A DNA stretch of 64,000 nucleotides from Bin5 sp009843665 (GTDB lineage: Bacteria; Chloroflexota; Anaerolineae; Caldilineales; Caldilineaceae), in the NCBI GenBank assembly GCA_965220285.1, contig OZ244818.1:5456001-5520000 (forward strand). The letters run 5' to 3'. The notes under the pieces are model-generated. The model saw only the letters and a program-made list of their open reading frames with translations, ran no database searches and was not told the DNA's origin. Below, one piece after another: positions 26,266 through 33,690 of the stretch; position 1 is the first letter of the stretch, and each line of letters begins with the position of its first letter. The position numbers and the translations under genes were made by a program.

Positions 26266-26772
26266 ATGACTTCCGACGTCGTGCCCGAAAAGAAAGGGCG
26301 ACGAAAGGTGAAGGCCCACCTGGTCGAGGCGACCCCCCGAGGGGTAGCCTGGGGCCACTGGGTGTTGGCCTCTCCCGCCATCTGTTTCCTGGGATGGTTA
26401 TGGCTGGACCTGTTTGGAATCATTAGCCCGTTTCAGTCGCGCCCCGTTGATCTCCTTCTTGGCGCCTTCATTTACGCCATCTTCATCCTGCTTCCTCTTG
26501 GATATGGCGCCCACCGATTGGTAACTTCCTTCCCGGGCGTCTTTCAGCAGGCAGGCTGGGATGTTGAGCCATTGGAGCCGGTCAAGCCGGAAGAACAGCA
26601 CATCGTTAGGTACGTTTGCATTACCAGGGAACGTGCCGGGATTGACGGCAGGCGTATCCTGATGCGCGTGGCACAGGGGTGGGTATACCTGGAGATCGCG
26701 GCAGTTCTCGCTGGTGCTGTGGTAATGGTCCCGCTTTTCTTCAGCGCTGTTGAATTCGGATTCGGAAGTTAG
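26266..26772 (+). CDS. small membrane protein, unknown function
   Basis: About 168 residues from the ATG at 26266 (a TTG at 26254 is the other option; neither has a clear ribosome site). Hydrophobic segments lie near residues 30-50, 63-80 and 140-160. A soluble part between them contains ERAGIDGRRILMRVAQGW. I recognise no family. It sits between the NYN gene and the M20 peptidase on the same strand. Confidence 0.55.
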   Translation: MTSDVVPEKKGRRKVKAHLVEATPRGVAWGHWVLASPAICFLGWLWLDLFGIISPFQSRPVDLLLGAFIYAIFILLPLGYGAHRLVTSFPGVFQQAGWDVEPLEPVKPEEQHIVRYVCITRERAGIDGRRILMRVAQGWVYLEIAAVLAGAVVMVPLFFSAVEFGFGS

Positions 26773-26841
26773 TCAGGGCGGTTGAGCCCCGGGACAGACG
26801 TACTTATGCAGTCCGAACCCTCTATTTGGCAGGAGCTCGAG

Positions 26842-28002
26842 ATGAATCCCAGAAAGTTTATCCCCTTTTTCAAGCAACAAGAGTCGCAGATTCTTGAGAC
26901 AGTTGCCGAGCATGTGAAGGAGGAGACGCCAACCGACGAAAAGCAGCGGTTGGATGCGTTTTGCGCCCGCCTTGCAGACCGTTTCTCGGCAGCCGGACTG
27001 GAGATGGAAATACTCCAAAACAGGAAACGCGGAAACCACCTGCGGGCCCGTTTTCTGAACGCGGAGCATATTGCCCAGCCGGCGTCTCCTCCAGCACTGG
27101 TCCTGTGCCATTACGACACAGTCTGGCCTGTCGGCTCTCTGGAGAGCCATCCATTCCGGGTTGACGACCAGGGATGGGCCTACGGGCCGGGTATTTTCGA
27201 CATGCAGTCAAGTCTGGCCCTGGTGGAGTACGTGCTCCGGGGCATACAGAGCATGAACCTGCGCCTGCCGCGCCCCGTTACCGTGCTTGCAACTTCGGAC
27301 GAGGAGGTCGGCAGCCAGACGTCGCGTAAGCTGATAGAGGAGGAGGCGCGGCAGGCGGCCTATGTCCTGGTAATGGAGCCGCCGCTACCCGGCGGCGTGC
27401 TGAAAACGACACGAAAGGGCGGGGCACACTATTCGGTTTCGATAACCGGGCGGGCAGCGCATGCAGGCGTGGAACCGGAGAAGGGGGTCAGCGCAGTCGA
27501 GGAACTGGCGCACCAGGTCCTGGCTCTGCACAGGCTGACGGATATGGAAGCGGGGACCACTGTAAACGTTGGCGTTGTTGCTGCGGGGACACGTCCCAAC
27601 GTTGTCGCTGCACATGCGGAGGCCTTCGTCGATGTACGGGCTTGGGATTCGACTGAGATGGAGCGGGTGGACAGAGAGATTTTAGGCCTCAAGCCCAAAG
27701 TAGCCGGGATCCAACTTGAGGTGACGGGCGGTGTGAATCGTCCGCCGCTGGAGAAGGCGGTCACAGGATCACTTTTTGAGCAGGCCCAGGACATTGGGCG
27801 TCAGATGGGCCTGGATCTGCAGGGAGGGGGGACCGGCGGCGGCAGCGACGGCAACCTGACCGGTGCACTGGGCGTGCCCACGTTGGATGGCCTGGGATTA
27901 CCGGGGCATGGGGCACATGCAGATCATGAACACATCGAAGTCGACAAGATTGGTGAGAGAGCCGGCCTACTTACGGCGCTACTCATGGCTCTTTCACCGT
28001 GA
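26842..28002 (+). CDS. M20-family metallopeptidase
   Basis: A 386-residue co-catalytic zinc peptidase of the glutamate carboxypeptidase/ArgE/DapE superfamily. Metal ligands are recognisable: His in LCHYDTVWPVG, Asp in GPGIFDMQ, Glu pair in TSDEEVGS, Glu in VMEPPLP, and His in the C-terminal HGAHADHEHIEV. The central dimerisation domain begins around RKGGAHYSVSITGRAAHAG. The ATG at 26842 is chosen because AGGAG lies 6 nt upstream; in-frame upstream ATGs have no such site. Probably cytoplasmic dipeptide or N-acyl amino acid hydrolysis. Confidence 0.9.
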   Translation: MNPRKFIPFFKQQESQILETVAEHVKEETPTDEKQRLDAFCARLADRFSAAGLEMEILQNRKRGNHLRARFLNAEHIAQPASPPALVLCHYDTVWPVGSLESHPFRVDDQGWAYGPGIFDMQSSLALVEYVLRGIQSMNLRLPRPVTVLATSDEEVGSQTSRKLIEEEARQAAYVLVMEPPLPGGVLKTTRKGGAHYSVSITGRAAHAGVEPEKGVSAVEELAHQVLALHRLTDMEAGTTVNVGVVAAGTRPNVVAAHAEAFVDVRAWDSTEMERVDREILGLKPKVAGIQLEVTGGVNRPPLEKAVTGSLFEQAQDIGRQMGLDLQGGGTGGGSDGNLTGALGVPTLDGLGLPGHGAHADHEHIEVDKIGERAGLLTALLMALSP

Positions 28003-28082
28003 GACGGGAATAATCGAGAGGCTCCAGGAGTCGGACCGTCTATTTGCTATGCGGGTCACACTATCCGGGAGACGCGTAGATT

Positions 28083-29759
28083 TTGGACTTTAACCGCTAT
28101 TTCAAGAACGATGAGGTCGAGTCGGTTCTGAACGGTTGGGCGCAAAACCATCCGCGGCTGGTCAAGGTGACTGAATTGGGCAAGAGTCATGAGAACAGGT
28201 CGATCCATTTGCTGACTCTGACCAATGAGAACACTGGAAGTGACGAAGACAAGCCTGCCATCTGGATCGATTCCAACATCCACGCTACGGAGATAGCCGG
28301 CACGACCGTAGCGTTGCATATCGCACACACGCTTTTGTCCGGCTATGGCAGCGACTCGCGTTGTACGCGGTTGCTAGACACAGTTGCGTTTTACATCGTG
28401 CCGCGGCTGAATCCCGATGGGGCGGCCCTGGCTCTTTCCGACAGCCCGAAGTATGTGCGCTCAGGTACAAGGCCCTATCCATTTTCCGAACCGCTGGCAG
28501 GTCTGCACGAAGAGGACATTGACGGCGACGGCCGCATCCTGCAGATGCGGATCCCTGACCCCCATGGCGATTGGAAGGTCAGCACACTGGACGGCCGGTT
28601 GATGGAGAAGCGGGGGCCGGACGAACATGGGGGGACTTACTACAGGTTATTGCCAGAGGGCCGCCTCGAAGAGTTCGACGGCGTGGAGATCAAGGTGGCC
28701 AAACCGTTTCAGGGCCTGGATTTCAACCGCAACTTCCCTTTTGCGTGGGAGCCGGAGTCCACGCAGGCCGGCGCCGGTCCGTTTCCGGCGTCGGAGAAGG
28801 AGATTCGAGCTGCAGTCGACTTCATCAGCCGGCACAGAAATATCAACGTGGCGGTCACCTATCATACGCAGAGCGGCGTCATCCTTCGGCCGTACAGCAC
28901 TCAGCCGGACGAGAAGATGGAGACAAGCGACCTCTGGGTGTTCGAGCTGATTGGCGAAAGAGGAAAGGAGCTGACCGGCTACCCCTGCTTGTCGGTCTAT
29001 CACGGATTCCGATATCATCCAAAGGAGGTCACGACGGGAGGCTTTGACGATTGGGTTTACGATCACTTTGGCATTTTTTCTTTTACGATTGAACTATGGG
29101 ATCTGCCGGGCAGGGCTGGGATCAAGGACAGGGATTTCATTGAGTGGATGCGTAAACACCCGCACGAAGATGACCTGAAGATTTTGAGGTGGTTGGAAGA
29201 AAACGCGGCAGAAGCGGCTCTGGTTGACTGGTACCCGTTCGAGCATCCGCAGCTTGGGCCGGTTGAGATCGGCGGCTACAATCGGATTTTCACGTGGCGC
29301 AATCCTCCGCACGGTTTGATGGGCGAAGAGGCGGAGAAGAACACGGCATTCGCCTTGTCGCTGGCTGACATGCTGCCAAGTATGACAATACATAGTTTGA
29401 CGCTCGAAAGGCTGACGAATGAAGGTGACTACCGTCTGCGGCTGATCGTGGAAAACGGCGGGTTTCTGCCAACTTACACGAGTGCCCAGGGTCGAAAGCG
29501 AGAGGCGGCGCGGCCGGTCCGCGTCGAGTTGGACCTGCCCGAAGGCGTCAGGCTGGCCAGCGGAAAGGCAAAGACCGAGTTGGGCCACCTGGCGGGCCGC
29601 AGCGGCAAGCTCTCAGTAAGCACGATGTACGCGGCAAGCCCTACCGATAACCGCGCCTGGACGGAATGGGTTCTGCGCGGTCCTCCCGGCGCCGAGGTCG
29701 GTGTCGAGGTCGGCAGCGACCGCGGTGGTACTTTGCACGAAAGAGTGGTGTTGCATTAG
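28083..29759 (+). CDS. M14-family zinc carboxypeptidase
   Basis: A 558-residue protein beginning with TTG. The zinc ligands are His67 and Glu70 in NIHATE and a His near 261 in TYHTQSG, with the general-base Glu near 337 in FTIELWD. The peptidase domain spans about 1-365. A C-terminal beta-rich domain (about 430-558) follows. No signal peptide is visible, which is unusual for this secreted-enzyme family, so it may be cytoplasmic or the start may be misplaced. It follows the M20 peptidase by 80 nt. Confidence 0.88.
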   Translation: MDFNRYFKNDEVESVLNGWAQNHPRLVKVTELGKSHENRSIHLLTLTNENTGSDEDKPAIWIDSNIHATEIAGTTVALHIAHTLLSGYGSDSRCTRLLDTVAFYIVPRLNPDGAALALSDSPKYVRSGTRPYPFSEPLAGLHEEDIDGDGRILQMRIPDPHGDWKVSTLDGRLMEKRGPDEHGGTYYRLLPEGRLEEFDGVEIKVAKPFQGLDFNRNFPFAWEPESTQAGAGPFPASEKEIRAAVDFISRHRNINVAVTYHTQSGVILRPYSTQPDEKMETSDLWVFELIGERGKELTGYPCLSVYHGFRYHPKEVTTGGFDDWVYDHFGIFSFTIELWDLPGRAGIKDRDFIEWMRKHPHEDDLKILRWLEENAAEAALVDWYPFEHPQLGPVEIGGYNRIFTWRNPPHGLMGEEAEKNTAFALSLADMLPSMTIHSLTLERLTNEGDYRLRLIVENGGFLPTYTSAQGRKREAARPVRVELDLPEGVRLASGKAKTELGHLAGRSGKLSVSTMYAASPTDNRAWTEWVLRGPPGAEVGVEVGSDRGGTLHERVVLH

Positions 29760-29787
29760 AGTCCTGACAGCAGGCGCCGGGAAAGGG

Positions 29788-29811
29788 CAAGACCGGCTAG
29801 TCTTGTTGCAG
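29788..29811 (+). terminator. weak hairpin after the M14 gene
   Basis: CAAGAC (29788-29793), a 6-nt loop, GTCTTG (29800-29805), then TTGCAG. It lies 28 nt past the stop and before the phoB start. The stem is short and the T-run poor, so it may not terminate. Confidence 0.25.
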
Positions 29812-29878
29812 GATTCAGAATCGGGTCATAGAAGATCAGGGAAATCGCCAGAATAGAACCATCGTAGGGACATATGCC

Positions 29879-30604
29879 TTGAACAGTACCAGGCTGTTGA
29901 TCGTTGAGGACGAGCCGACACTGCTAGACACATTGAAGTATAATCTCGAGCGACAGGGATACGATGTAGTCACTGCTTCTGACGGCGTTCAGGCGTTGTC
30001 AATTGCGAAGGAAGAACAGCCGGACCTGGTAATCCTTGACGTCATGTTGCCGGGCCTGGATGGTTTTGAAGTTTGCCGCATACTGCGACAGGAGATGAGC
30101 CTGCCGATTCTGATGTTGACAGCCAAAGATGAGGAAGTTGACAAGATTGTCGGCCTGGAAGTGGGTGCGGACGATTACCTGACGAAGCCGTTCAGCATGC
30201 GGGAACTCCTGGCCAGAGTACGGGCGCACCTGCGCCGCATTCGGTTGGTCCGAGAAGAGCTGGAGAACTCAGGCCAGACGGTCCATGGGTCGCGCAACGG
30301 CGGCATGGTGTTCACGTTCGATGATCTGGTGATTGACGAGAGCAGGAGAGAGATACGGCGTAACGGCGACGTTCTGGCACTGAAACCGAAAGAGTTTGAG
30401 CTGCTCCTGTTTCTTGCTCGCAACCGCGGTATCGCCCTGGGCAGGAGCCTGATTTTGGAGCGAGTGTGGGGATGGGACTTCGACGGCGGGAGCAGAACTG
30501 TGGACGTACACATCCGCTGGCTGCGAGAGAAGATCGAAGTCGACCCGGCCCATCCCAGCCGCATTTTGACAGTACGGGGCATCGGTTACCGCTTTGACGG
30601 GTGA
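29879..30604 (+). CDS. phoB: PhoB/PhoP-type response regulator
   Basis: A 241-residue OmpR/PhoB-family regulator. The receiver domain has the phospho-acceptor Asp54 (VILDVMLPG), acidic pocket VEDEP and Lys in DYLTKPFS. The C-terminal winged helix (about 145-240) has LKPKEFELLLFLARN and TVDVHIRWLREKIE...RTVRGIGYRF-like ends. The start is TTG. It overlaps the histidine kinase by 11 nt and precedes the pst operon, so it most likely senses phosphate starvation and binds the TTAAC boxes listed at 32704 and 33468. Confidence 0.93.
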   Translation: MNSTRLLIVEDEPTLLDTLKYNLERQGYDVVTASDGVQALSIAKEEQPDLVILDVMLPGLDGFEVCRILRQEMSLPILMLTAKDEEVDKIVGLEVGADDYLTKPFSMRELLARVRAHLRRIRLVREELENSGQTVHGSRNGGMVFTFDDLVIDESRREIRRNGDVLALKPKEFELLLFLARNRGIALGRSLILERVWGWDFDGGSRTVDVHIRWLREKIEVDPAHPSRILTVRGIGYRFDG

Positions 30605-32630
30605 GCGCGCCAGCGAGGGTGCCCATATTGATGTCACTCTACCTTACGAGAGTGACTTGCCGGTCCGGCCTCAGCAGATGCCTGGGTTTCGTTCGATCCG
30701 CTGGCGAATCGTTGTTCCGTTTTGCTTTTCGACCGCGGCCGCATTAGCGGCTCTCTACTTTTTTTCCCTATCTCAATTCAGGCAAATCTTTTTGGACCAG
30801 CATCGGCATCGCCTTAGTGCCGAGGCCTCACTGTTGTCGGAAGACCGGCAGCTACGCGACGGGCTGGCCGAGTTGCGCTGGCAGGCAGGCGATATTGAGC
30901 TGGTCCGACTCGCGCGCGCCTGGGGAGACCAGCTGAATGCGCGGGTGACTATCGTACTTGCAGACGGCAGTGTGCTGGCAGATTCGCTGGCCGCTCCGTC
31001 GTCCATGGCCGGGCTCAAGGAGGAGCCTGAAATCCAGGCGGCGCTCCAAGAAGGGACCGGATACAGCGCCCGCCTCAGCCGTACTTTCGGCACCGAGATG
31101 CTGTACGCGGCTGCGACGATTGCACCCCCGAGGGACGACCTCAGGAGTCCAGATTCTGGCGATGGCGACGAGGCGGTGGGCGTAGTGCGCGTGTCGGTAC
31201 GGCGTTCCGAGATTGACACAGCACTTGACCCACTGCGTCGGGCGGTGCTGATAGTGATGCTGATGGCATACTTGGCGGTGGTCGGAATCGTGATTGTAGT
31301 TTCCAAGGGAACGGCGCGACCGTTCCGTCATTTGATTGATGCGGCTGCGCGTCTGGCCCAAGGGGAGCTTGGCGTACGTGTTGAGCCGATAGGGACGGAT
31401 GAGGCGGGACAGCTAGCCAGAGTTTTCAATCGAATGCGGGACCGGCTGGAGTCGCAGGTTGCGTCGGTAACTCGTGAGCGGGAGCGGCTGACTTCAGTCC
31501 TTGACAACCTCCTGGACGGCGTCCTTATACTCGACAGCGAAGGGCGAGTTCGACTCTGCAACCTGGTTGCGGCGCGCATGGTAGGGTTCGAATCGAGGAG
31601 GAGCGCCGGTTCTGCTGCCGAATCTAAAGAGGTAGGGGAAAGCAGAGACAGCGCGGCAACGTCCCCGGACCGGCCAGATGGTTCACATCCTTCGAATTTC
31701 AGCCAGCAGAGCGTTCGAGGACAGCCATTGGCACAGATTGTACGGGATCACCGCATCGTGGAGACGTGGGAGGACTGCCGGCGTGAAGGAAAACTGGCTG
31801 AAAGCATTTTTCAGTGGGGAAACAGAACGACACGCGTAGTCGCGATCCCGTTCGTGGCAGGCGGCAGCGACGGTTTCATCGTGCTGTTGCAGGACATGAC
31901 GGAACTGCACCGGCTTGAACGCGTGCGGCGCGATTTCGTAAGCAACATCTCTCATGAACTGCGGACACCACTTGCATCGTTACAGGCGCTAACGGAAACC
32001 TTACGCGACGGCGCTCTCGACGACCCTGCGGCCGCTCCACGGTTTCTGGACCGTATCGAAACGGAGGTGGATGCCCTGGCGCAGATGGTGCGGGAACTCC
32101 TGGAGCTTTCTCGCATCGAATCAGGTCAAGTTCCGTTTCGTTTTCAGGCGGTGCGGGTGAGTGAAACTGTATTGACGCCAGTTGAACGACTGCAGCCACT
32201 TGCCGCACGAAGCGAAATCGACCTTATCGTCGACCTGCCACAGCGTCTCCCCCGTGTTTACGCTGATGCCGAACGCATACACCAGGTGGTTACGAATCTT
32301 GTACACAATGCCCTCAAGTTTTCCTCGGCAGGCGGGTCGGTCAAGATTTCAGCAGAATCACAGCCCGGGGGCCGGCTAGTGACTATTTCTGTTAACGATA
32401 CCGGCATTGGCGTCCCCGCCGAAGACACGGACCGAATATTTGAGCGATTCTTCAAGACGGATCGCGCCCGCGCCAGCCTGGGTACGGGTCTGGGGCTCGC
32501 GATTGCGAAGCATATCGTTCAGGCGCACAGCGGCCGGATCTGGGTAGATAGCATCGAGAATCGGGGCAGCACATTTTCGTTTACACTTCCCGCTGCGCGG
32601 CATGGCGATCGGACACAGATGGACAACTAG
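30594..32630 (+). CDS. phoR: PhoR-type sensor histidine kinase
   Basis: A 678-residue membrane kinase. Two membrane helices (about 42-62 and 215-235) flank an extracytoplasmic sensor region; then HAMP (about 237-290), PAS (about 300-430), HisKA with the phospho-acceptor His in SNISHELRTPLASLQ (about 454), and HATPase with NLVHNALKF, NDTGIGVP and GTGLGLAIAKH. A 40-residue Ser/Ala/Asp-rich insertion (about 335-373) interrupts the PAS domain. The TTG at 30594 overlaps phoB; an ATG at 30678 would give a shorter, equally plausible start. Pairs with the regulator just upstream. Confidence 0.93.
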   Translation: MTGERASEGAHIDVTLPYESDLPVRPQQMPGFRSIRWRIVVPFCFSTAAALAALYFFSLSQFRQIFLDQHRHRLSAEASLLSEDRQLRDGLAELRWQAGDIELVRLARAWGDQLNARVTIVLADGSVLADSLAAPSSMAGLKEEPEIQAALQEGTGYSARLSRTFGTEMLYAAATIAPPRDDLRSPDSGDGDEAVGVVRVSVRRSEIDTALDPLRRAVLIVMLMAYLAVVGIVIVVSKGTARPFRHLIDAAARLAQGELGVRVEPIGTDEAGQLARVFNRMRDRLESQVASVTRERERLTSVLDNLLDGVLILDSEGRVRLCNLVAARMVGFESRRSAGSAAESKEVGESRDSAATSPDRPDGSHPSNFSQQSVRGQPLAQIVRDHRIVETWEDCRREGKLAESIFQWGNRTTRVVAIPFVAGGSDGFIVLLQDMTELHRLERVRRDFVSNISHELRTPLASLQALTETLRDGALDDPAAAPRFLDRIETEVDALAQMVRELLELSRIESGQVPFRFQAVRVSETVLTPVERLQPLAARSEIDLIVDLPQRLPRVYADAERIHQVVTNLVHNALKFSSAGGSVKISAESQPGGRLVTISVNDTGIGVPAEDTDRIFERFFKTDRARASLGTGLGLAIAKHIVQAHSGRIWVDSIENRGSTFSFTLPAARHGDRTQMDN

Positions 32631-32703
32631 CCGTTCTTCCCGTTTTGCAGCCCTCCAATTCAACCGCTCAAAGTCCTCACATTCTTTCCCCAACACAGAG
32701 CCA

Positions 32704-32735
32704 CCTCTTAACTACCTCTTAACCGATCCCTAAAC
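32704..32735 (+). promoter_or_regulatory. candidate Pho box cluster 1
   Basis: CCTCTTAAC occurs at 32704-32712 and again exactly 11 bp later (32715-32723); a weaker CCCTAAAC follows at 32728-32735. Eleven-bp-spaced TTAAC-like direct repeats are the known binding pattern of Bacillus PhoP. It lies 73 nt past phoR and about 1 kb before pstS. Confidence 0.55.
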
Positions 32736-32793
32736 CTCCTTTTTCGCCTCCTGTACTTCTCGTTAATCGGGTGGCGATAGTCTGCTATCTGAA

Positions 32794-32934
32794 ATGAAGG
32801 CGACAAGCAATCGACATCGCCCGGAAGAGAACAAAGAGCCACGGGTTGCTTCTGCTACGCACGGGGAAAGTGACGTGGCTATGCGAACTGTGCTGCAAGA
32901 AAATAACGGTGGCAGATGCTGCCAAGTGCACTAA
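32794..32934 (+). CDS. possible small ORF after Pho box 1
   Basis: A 46-residue frame, ATG to TAA, hydrophilic and rich in Arg, Glu and Asn, with two cysteines near its end (GRCCQVH). No good ribosome site and no recognised family. Its only support is position, 59 nt after the first TTAAC cluster, where an unexplained transcript could start. Confidence 0.15.
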   Translation: MKATSNRHRPEENKEPRVASATHGESDVAMRTVLQENNGGRCCQVH

Positions 32935-33204
32935 AGAGATTCATTCTCCAACGGTAGCTACTAAGCCATGTTTTGTGTACGGTCTGCCTAGGGGGAATGT
33001 ACCGTCAGCATTTCTGTAGCGGGCTCTCGATGGTCATCGCGGTGAACGTTGGGGATATGTGGGAGTTGCCTCACCTGGCTTGCCTGCGCTGGCACATACT
33101 CGGAATCTGCCAAGATGCGGGGGGGGAGGGGGGTGAAGCCCGGCCGCCGCGAGACGCCAACTTCAAATTAGCCGCGCACTTGCTACGGCGCGGACAGGAA
33201 GGGG

Positions 33205-33262
33205 GGGCGTTGCGGGGGCGGAGCCCCCGCACAAGGGAGGGCCGAATAGGCCCGACCGCCCA
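33205..33262 (+). repeat. repeat A, copy 2
   Basis: Identical over 58 bp to the copies at 15591 and 50939. It lies between the two TTAAC clusters of the phoR-pstS spacer. The upstream flank (33131-33150, GGGGTGAAGCCCGG) resembles the flank of copy 3 (50867-50880), so the shared unit may extend beyond the core. Confidence 0.9.
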
Positions 33263-33467
33263 AAAGCGAGGAGAGAGAAACATCTTTCGCCATGCAGAAT
33301 CATGAGCGCCTCTTGGCGAGGACTTAGCTGTTACCTCCAACGAAAGATCGATTCGAATCACAAGATCCGGTTTCTCTTACTTCCTCACCAGCACTCTCAC
33401 GAAAACTGGAAAAACCGAGACTACGTGCGCCGGGTACCTTTGCCTATGCGCCGACGCTGGATAACGT

Positions 33468-33506
33468 GTTAATGGACCATTAACGTAACGACTAAAGGTT
33501 GTTAAC
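33468..33506 (+). promoter_or_regulatory. candidate Pho box cluster 2, upstream of pstS
   Basis: GTTAATGG-A-CCATTAAC forms a perfect 8-bp inverted repeat at 33468-33484. TTAAT (33469), TTAAC (33480) and TTAAC (33502) fall on an 11-bp grid, with a degenerate ACTAA at the missing position 33491; a further TTAAC is at 33534. The cluster is about 185-220 nt before the pstS ATG and is the most likely PhoB/PhoP site for the operon. Confidence 0.6.
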
Positions 33507-33604
33507 GCCATGGACGTGATTCATCACAGGTCATTAACCTGGATGAGATATGCTGGAAGCAGTGGTTGGTACGAATTTCATTTTCTTGAAGGTAAGGGAT
33601 GAGT

Positions 33605-33627
33605 CGCATGGGCACGGAGTCCATGCG
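33605..33627 (+). other. stem-loop in the pstS leader
   Basis: CGCATGG (33605-33611), a 9-nt loop, CCATGCG (33621-33627), 63 nt before the pstS ATG. If transcription starts near the second Pho cluster, this lies in the 5' leader and could affect stability or translation. Role unknown. Confidence 0.35.
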
Positions 33628-33690
33628 GGATACATTTCAACTTCAAGCGCCAGTAGATCAGCCACATATCCAACTGTCAAAGGAGTATAA

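Larger units (their letters stand above)
32631..33690. other. 1.06-kb phoR-pstS spacer with two Pho-box clusters and repeat A
   Basis: An unusually long gap inside a phosphate regulon. It contains a first TTAAC cluster (32704-32735), a possible small ORF (32794-32934), repeat A copy 2 (33205-33262), a second TTAAC cluster (33468-33506), and a small stem-loop (33605-33627). Longer frames over the repeat are translations of the repeat itself. Confidence 0.7.

Noticed and set aside
33071..33361. Open frames across repeat A that encode a shared VGPIRPSLVRG peptide (also at 50898-51134)
   Set aside because: The shared peptide is only the translation of the identical 58-bp repeat; flanking residues are unrelated and start sites are poor.
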